7,308 bases of DNA from Candidatus Omnitrophota bacterium (GTDB lineage Bacteria; Omnitrophota; Koll11; Zapsychrales; Zapsychraceae), in assembly GCA_023140095.1 (NCBI GenBank), contig JAGLMJ010000060.1:1-7308 (forward strand), read 5' to 3'. Position 1 is the first letter of the stretch. The number at the start of each line of letters is the position of its first letter. A program made the translations under genes and the position numbers. This document shows, piece by piece, positions 6,205 through 7,308 of this stretch. The notes under the pieces are model-generated. The model saw only the letters and a list, made by a program, of their open reading frames with translations, did no database searches and had not been told where the DNA came from.

Positions 6205-6372
6205 ATGAACAACAGGTCAGGCCAGAATCTTATCGAGTATGTGTTGCTGTTAGTTCTTGTGATTACCCTGCTTGTCATTGTCTTAGGGCCGAACGGGGTG
6301 TTTACCCGGAGGGTCGATGGAACCTTAAATGCCGCCTTTAACGGCATGGAAGCCGAGGCCCGGAGAAATTAG
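6205..6372 (+). CDS. Flp-type (type IVb) prepilin, 55 aa
   Basis: This small gene is well supported: AGGAGAG at 6191-6197 is a strong ribosome binding site at good spacing before ATG 6205, and the frame runs 55 codons to TAG 6370-6372. It begins MNNRSGQNLIEYVLLLVLV. G6 followed by QNLIEY fits exactly the Flp prepilin cleavage motif G/XXXXEY, with Glu at +5 and Tyr at +6, after a short basic polar leader. A hydrophobic helix of about 16 residues (13-28) follows, then GPNGVFTRRVDG and a polar tail. Flp/Tad pilins are cleaved by a TadV/CpaA-type peptidase and polymerise into thin adhesive pili. No Tad secretion genes or peptidase lie in this window, so it may be a stand-alone pilin or pseudopilin served by a machine elsewhere. 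It lies 33 nt after the H1-like gene and 40 nt before the next gene. Confidence 0.87.
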   Translation: MNNRSGQNLIEYVLLLVLVITLLVIVLGPNGVFTRRVDGTLNAAFNGMEAEARRN

Positions 6373-6412
6373 GACGTATTGGATAACGCATTTTAAAAAA
6401 GGAAGATCTGTT

Positions 6413-6850
6413 ATGCCGAAGAAGACGCAAGTAACACAGAAGGAGAAGGATCTTACCCGGCGGTATTTAGTGTGGTGTTATAAAACGACAAAGGAAGAAT
6501 TGGACAAGGTCGACCGGTATTTCACGCAGTTAAAAGCGGATGAATTTGTACTGAAAAGGTTAAGAACAACAAAAGAATACCGGTCTTCGGATGGCGATCA
6601 AGGATACAAGGACATGGTCGATCAATTTCCGGCATATATGGAAAAGAAAAAAGTGAATGTTTTAAAGGGGAAATTTAAAAACGGGCGGGCGGGTGCGCTC
6701 AATCCGGATTATCAATATCTTAAGAACCGGTTCGCTGCGCTCGAAGGCGCGATCCGTCATTTTCTCGGCGCCGGGGAATTGAAGAAGATAAAGGAACTTT
6801 ACGAACAGGAAATGACCAGGCGCATTCTTCAGGCGCGTGAACATACTTAA
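6413..6850 (+). CDS. Hypothetical charged helical protein, 145 aa
   Basis: I do not recognise this protein. ATG 6413 is preferred over an upstream ATG at 6329 because AAGGA at 6399-6403 precedes it at 9-nt spacing and the longer form would overlap the pilin gene for 44 bases. The product is soluble, without signal peptide or membrane span, rich in Lys, Arg, Glu and aromatic residues. It appears mostly helical: an N-terminal KEKDLTRRYLVWCYKTTKEELDKV-like helix pair, a middle with FPAYMEKKK and KNGRAGALNPDYQYLKNRF, and a C-terminal helix (GAGELKKIKELYEQEMTRR). It is the last gene of the plus-strand run; the next gene converges from the other strand 8 nt away. Its place after the pilin could hint at a shared process, but nothing in the sequence shows this. 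Confidence 0.82.
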   Translation: MPKKTQVTQKEKDLTRRYLVWCYKTTKEELDKVDRYFTQLKADEFVLKRLRTTKEYRSSDGDQGYKDMVDQFPAYMEKKKVNVLKGKFKNGRAGALNPDYQYLKNRFAALEGAIRHFLGAGELKKIKELYEQEMTRRILQAREHT

Positions 6851-6858
6851 AGGGGCGC

Positions 6859-7095
6859 TTATCGTCTTTGGAGATCGCGGATCTTTTGTCTTTGATCCCT
6901 CATGAGCTGCTTCTGGCGCCTTTGGATATCTTCCATGCGCCTTTTCTGTTCTTTGATCTGAAGAGCGGAATCAATCGTGTCTTGTTTGGGAGAAGAACCC
7001 ATGGATTTCGTGATGGCTGTGACGATGCCGATGAAGAGGACAATAGCAACAAGAACAGCAACAACAAGGGGAGTAATTTCTTCAAGGCCTTTCAT
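6859..7095 (-). CDS. Small single-TM protein with coiled-coil tail, 78 aa
   Basis: The protein is unrecognised but credible. It has a short N-terminal segment (MKGLEEIT), one strongly hydrophobic helix at about 9-28 (PLVVAVLVAIVLFIGIVTAI), a flexible SMGSSPKQD linker, and a highly charged Gln/Arg/Lys helix at 41-78 with a heptad-like pattern suggesting a coiled coil. Two other frames over the same DNA give only low-complexity Leu/Ser or Asn/Lys stretches, so this frame is preferred. Upstream on the minus strand are a TATAAT box and a CAGG at 7103-7100, four bases from the ATG. The gene converges on the 6413-6850 gene with an 8-nt gap and no clear terminator between. It could anchor or scaffold a complex at the inner membrane; that is inference. 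Confidence 0.75.
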   Translation of the reverse strand: MKGLEEITPLVVAVLVAIVLFIGIVTAITKSMGSSPKQDTIDSALQIKEQKRRMEDIQRRQKQLMRDQRQKIRDLQRR

Positions 7096-7103
7096 GATAC
7101 CTG

Positions 7104-7132
7104 ATTATAAAATGAAAACGGGGATTCGGCAA
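7104..7132 (-). promoter_or_regulatory. Promoter for the minus-strand 78-aa gene
   Basis: Read on the minus strand, TTGCCG (7132-7127) is followed by exactly 17 nt and a consensus TATAAT (7109-7104). The predicted start of transcription, about 7097, is only two or three bases from the ATG at 7095. The mRNA would therefore be leaderless or nearly so, unless a further upstream promoter exists and CAGG at 7103-7100 acts as Shine-Dalgarno. Confidence 0.6.
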
Positions 7133-7211
7133 CCAGATTCTTCGGTGATATTTTTCTTCAGAAGGTATGGAAAGGTCAAAGAGGCCCGCGGGATATAGAA
7201 TATTTTTTGTA

Positions 7212-7240
7212 TTGTGATGTGCAGGGGCTGTTGATATAAT
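7212..7240 (+). promoter_or_regulatory. Promoter for the gene at the right edge
   Basis: TTGTGA (7212-7217, 4 of 6 consensus) is separated by 17 nt from a perfect TATAAT (7235-7240). The predicted start is near 7247, about 40 nt before the ATG at 7286. It faces away from the minus-strand promoter at 7132-7104, so the 80 bp between the two -35 boxes form a divergent control region. Confidence 0.7.
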
Positions 7241-7285
7241 GCAATCAGTTTAAGAGGAACAGAAATCATAAAAAAGGGGAAGAAT

Positions 7286-7308
7286 ATGCCAACACAATAT
7301 GATTTTAA
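7286..7308 (+). CDS. Start of a gene running off the right edge
   Basis: Only seven complete codons are visible, reading MPTQYDF. The call rests on context: a good promoter at 7212-7240, a leader of about 40 nt, and AGGGGA at 7275-7280 as Shine-Dalgarno five bases before the ATG. No product can be named from so few residues. Confidence 0.6.

Noticed and set aside
6329..6412. Upstream ATG extension of the 145-aa gene
   Set aside because: Overlaps the pilin gene by 44 bases and lacks a ribosome binding site; AAGGA before ATG 6413 is better.
6871..6887. AGATC-GCG-GATCT hairpin followed by TTT as a terminator for the plus-strand operon
   Set aside because: Only 5-6 bp with a 3-nt loop and a very short T-run, and it lies within the coding end of the convergent gene; too weak to call.
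6900..7085. Minus-strand frame with a Leu-rich, signal-like start
   Set aside because: Low-complexity shadow of the TM/coiled-coil gene in another frame, with Ser/Leu runs from a GTT/GCT-type repeat tract.

Overview
The window looks like an ordinary chromosomal stretch of a Gram-negative, diderm bacterium with about average GC. It shows an outer-membrane beta-barrel protein with a signal peptide and a C-terminal Phe, an Flp-type prepilin, a single-TM protein with a jelly-roll-like domain, a histone H1-like Lys/Ala/Pro tail, and a ParA ATPase carrying a glycogen-binding domain. From memory this mix fits Omnitrophota or a related PVC-group lineage. That placement is inference and was not searched. 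No phage, transposase, CRISPR array or integrase is visible.

Layout, left to right. (1) 1-741: 3' part of a TPR-repeat gene that enters from the left edge. (2) 773-846: tRNA-Arg(CCT). (3) 847-1579: about 730 bp without a convincing protein gene. It holds a perfect 15-bp inverted repeat, a good sigma70-type promoter with an A/T-rich upstream tract, and a roughly 330-nt leader with several potential stems and a possible 19-codon leader peptide. (4) 1580-3055: a 491-aa alginate-export/porin-like barrel protein, closed by a strong intrinsic terminator. (5) 3366-6850: six same-strand genes with gaps of 1-44 nt and no internal terminator, probably one operon. They are a TM protein with a carbohydrate-binding-like domain, a ParA-glycogen-binding-domain fusion, a DUF4870/Tic20-like membrane protein, an H1-like tail fused to an EF-Tu domain-II-like barrel, a 55-aa Flp-type pilin, and a 145-aa unknown. 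(6) 7095-6859 (minus): a small TM/coiled-coil protein convergent with the operon, with its own promoter very close to its start codon. (7) 7212-7308: a second strong promoter facing right and the first codons of a gene leaving the window.

The most notable part is the 3366-6850 cluster. Two neighbouring genes each carry a carbohydrate-binding-type module, one anchored in the membrane and one on an orphan ParA ATPase with no ParB in view. They sit with a highly basic, probably nucleic-acid-binding protein and a pilin. A ParA-type system that positions a polysaccharide-bearing cargo is an attractive but untested reading. The individual domain calls are more secure than the system-level idea.
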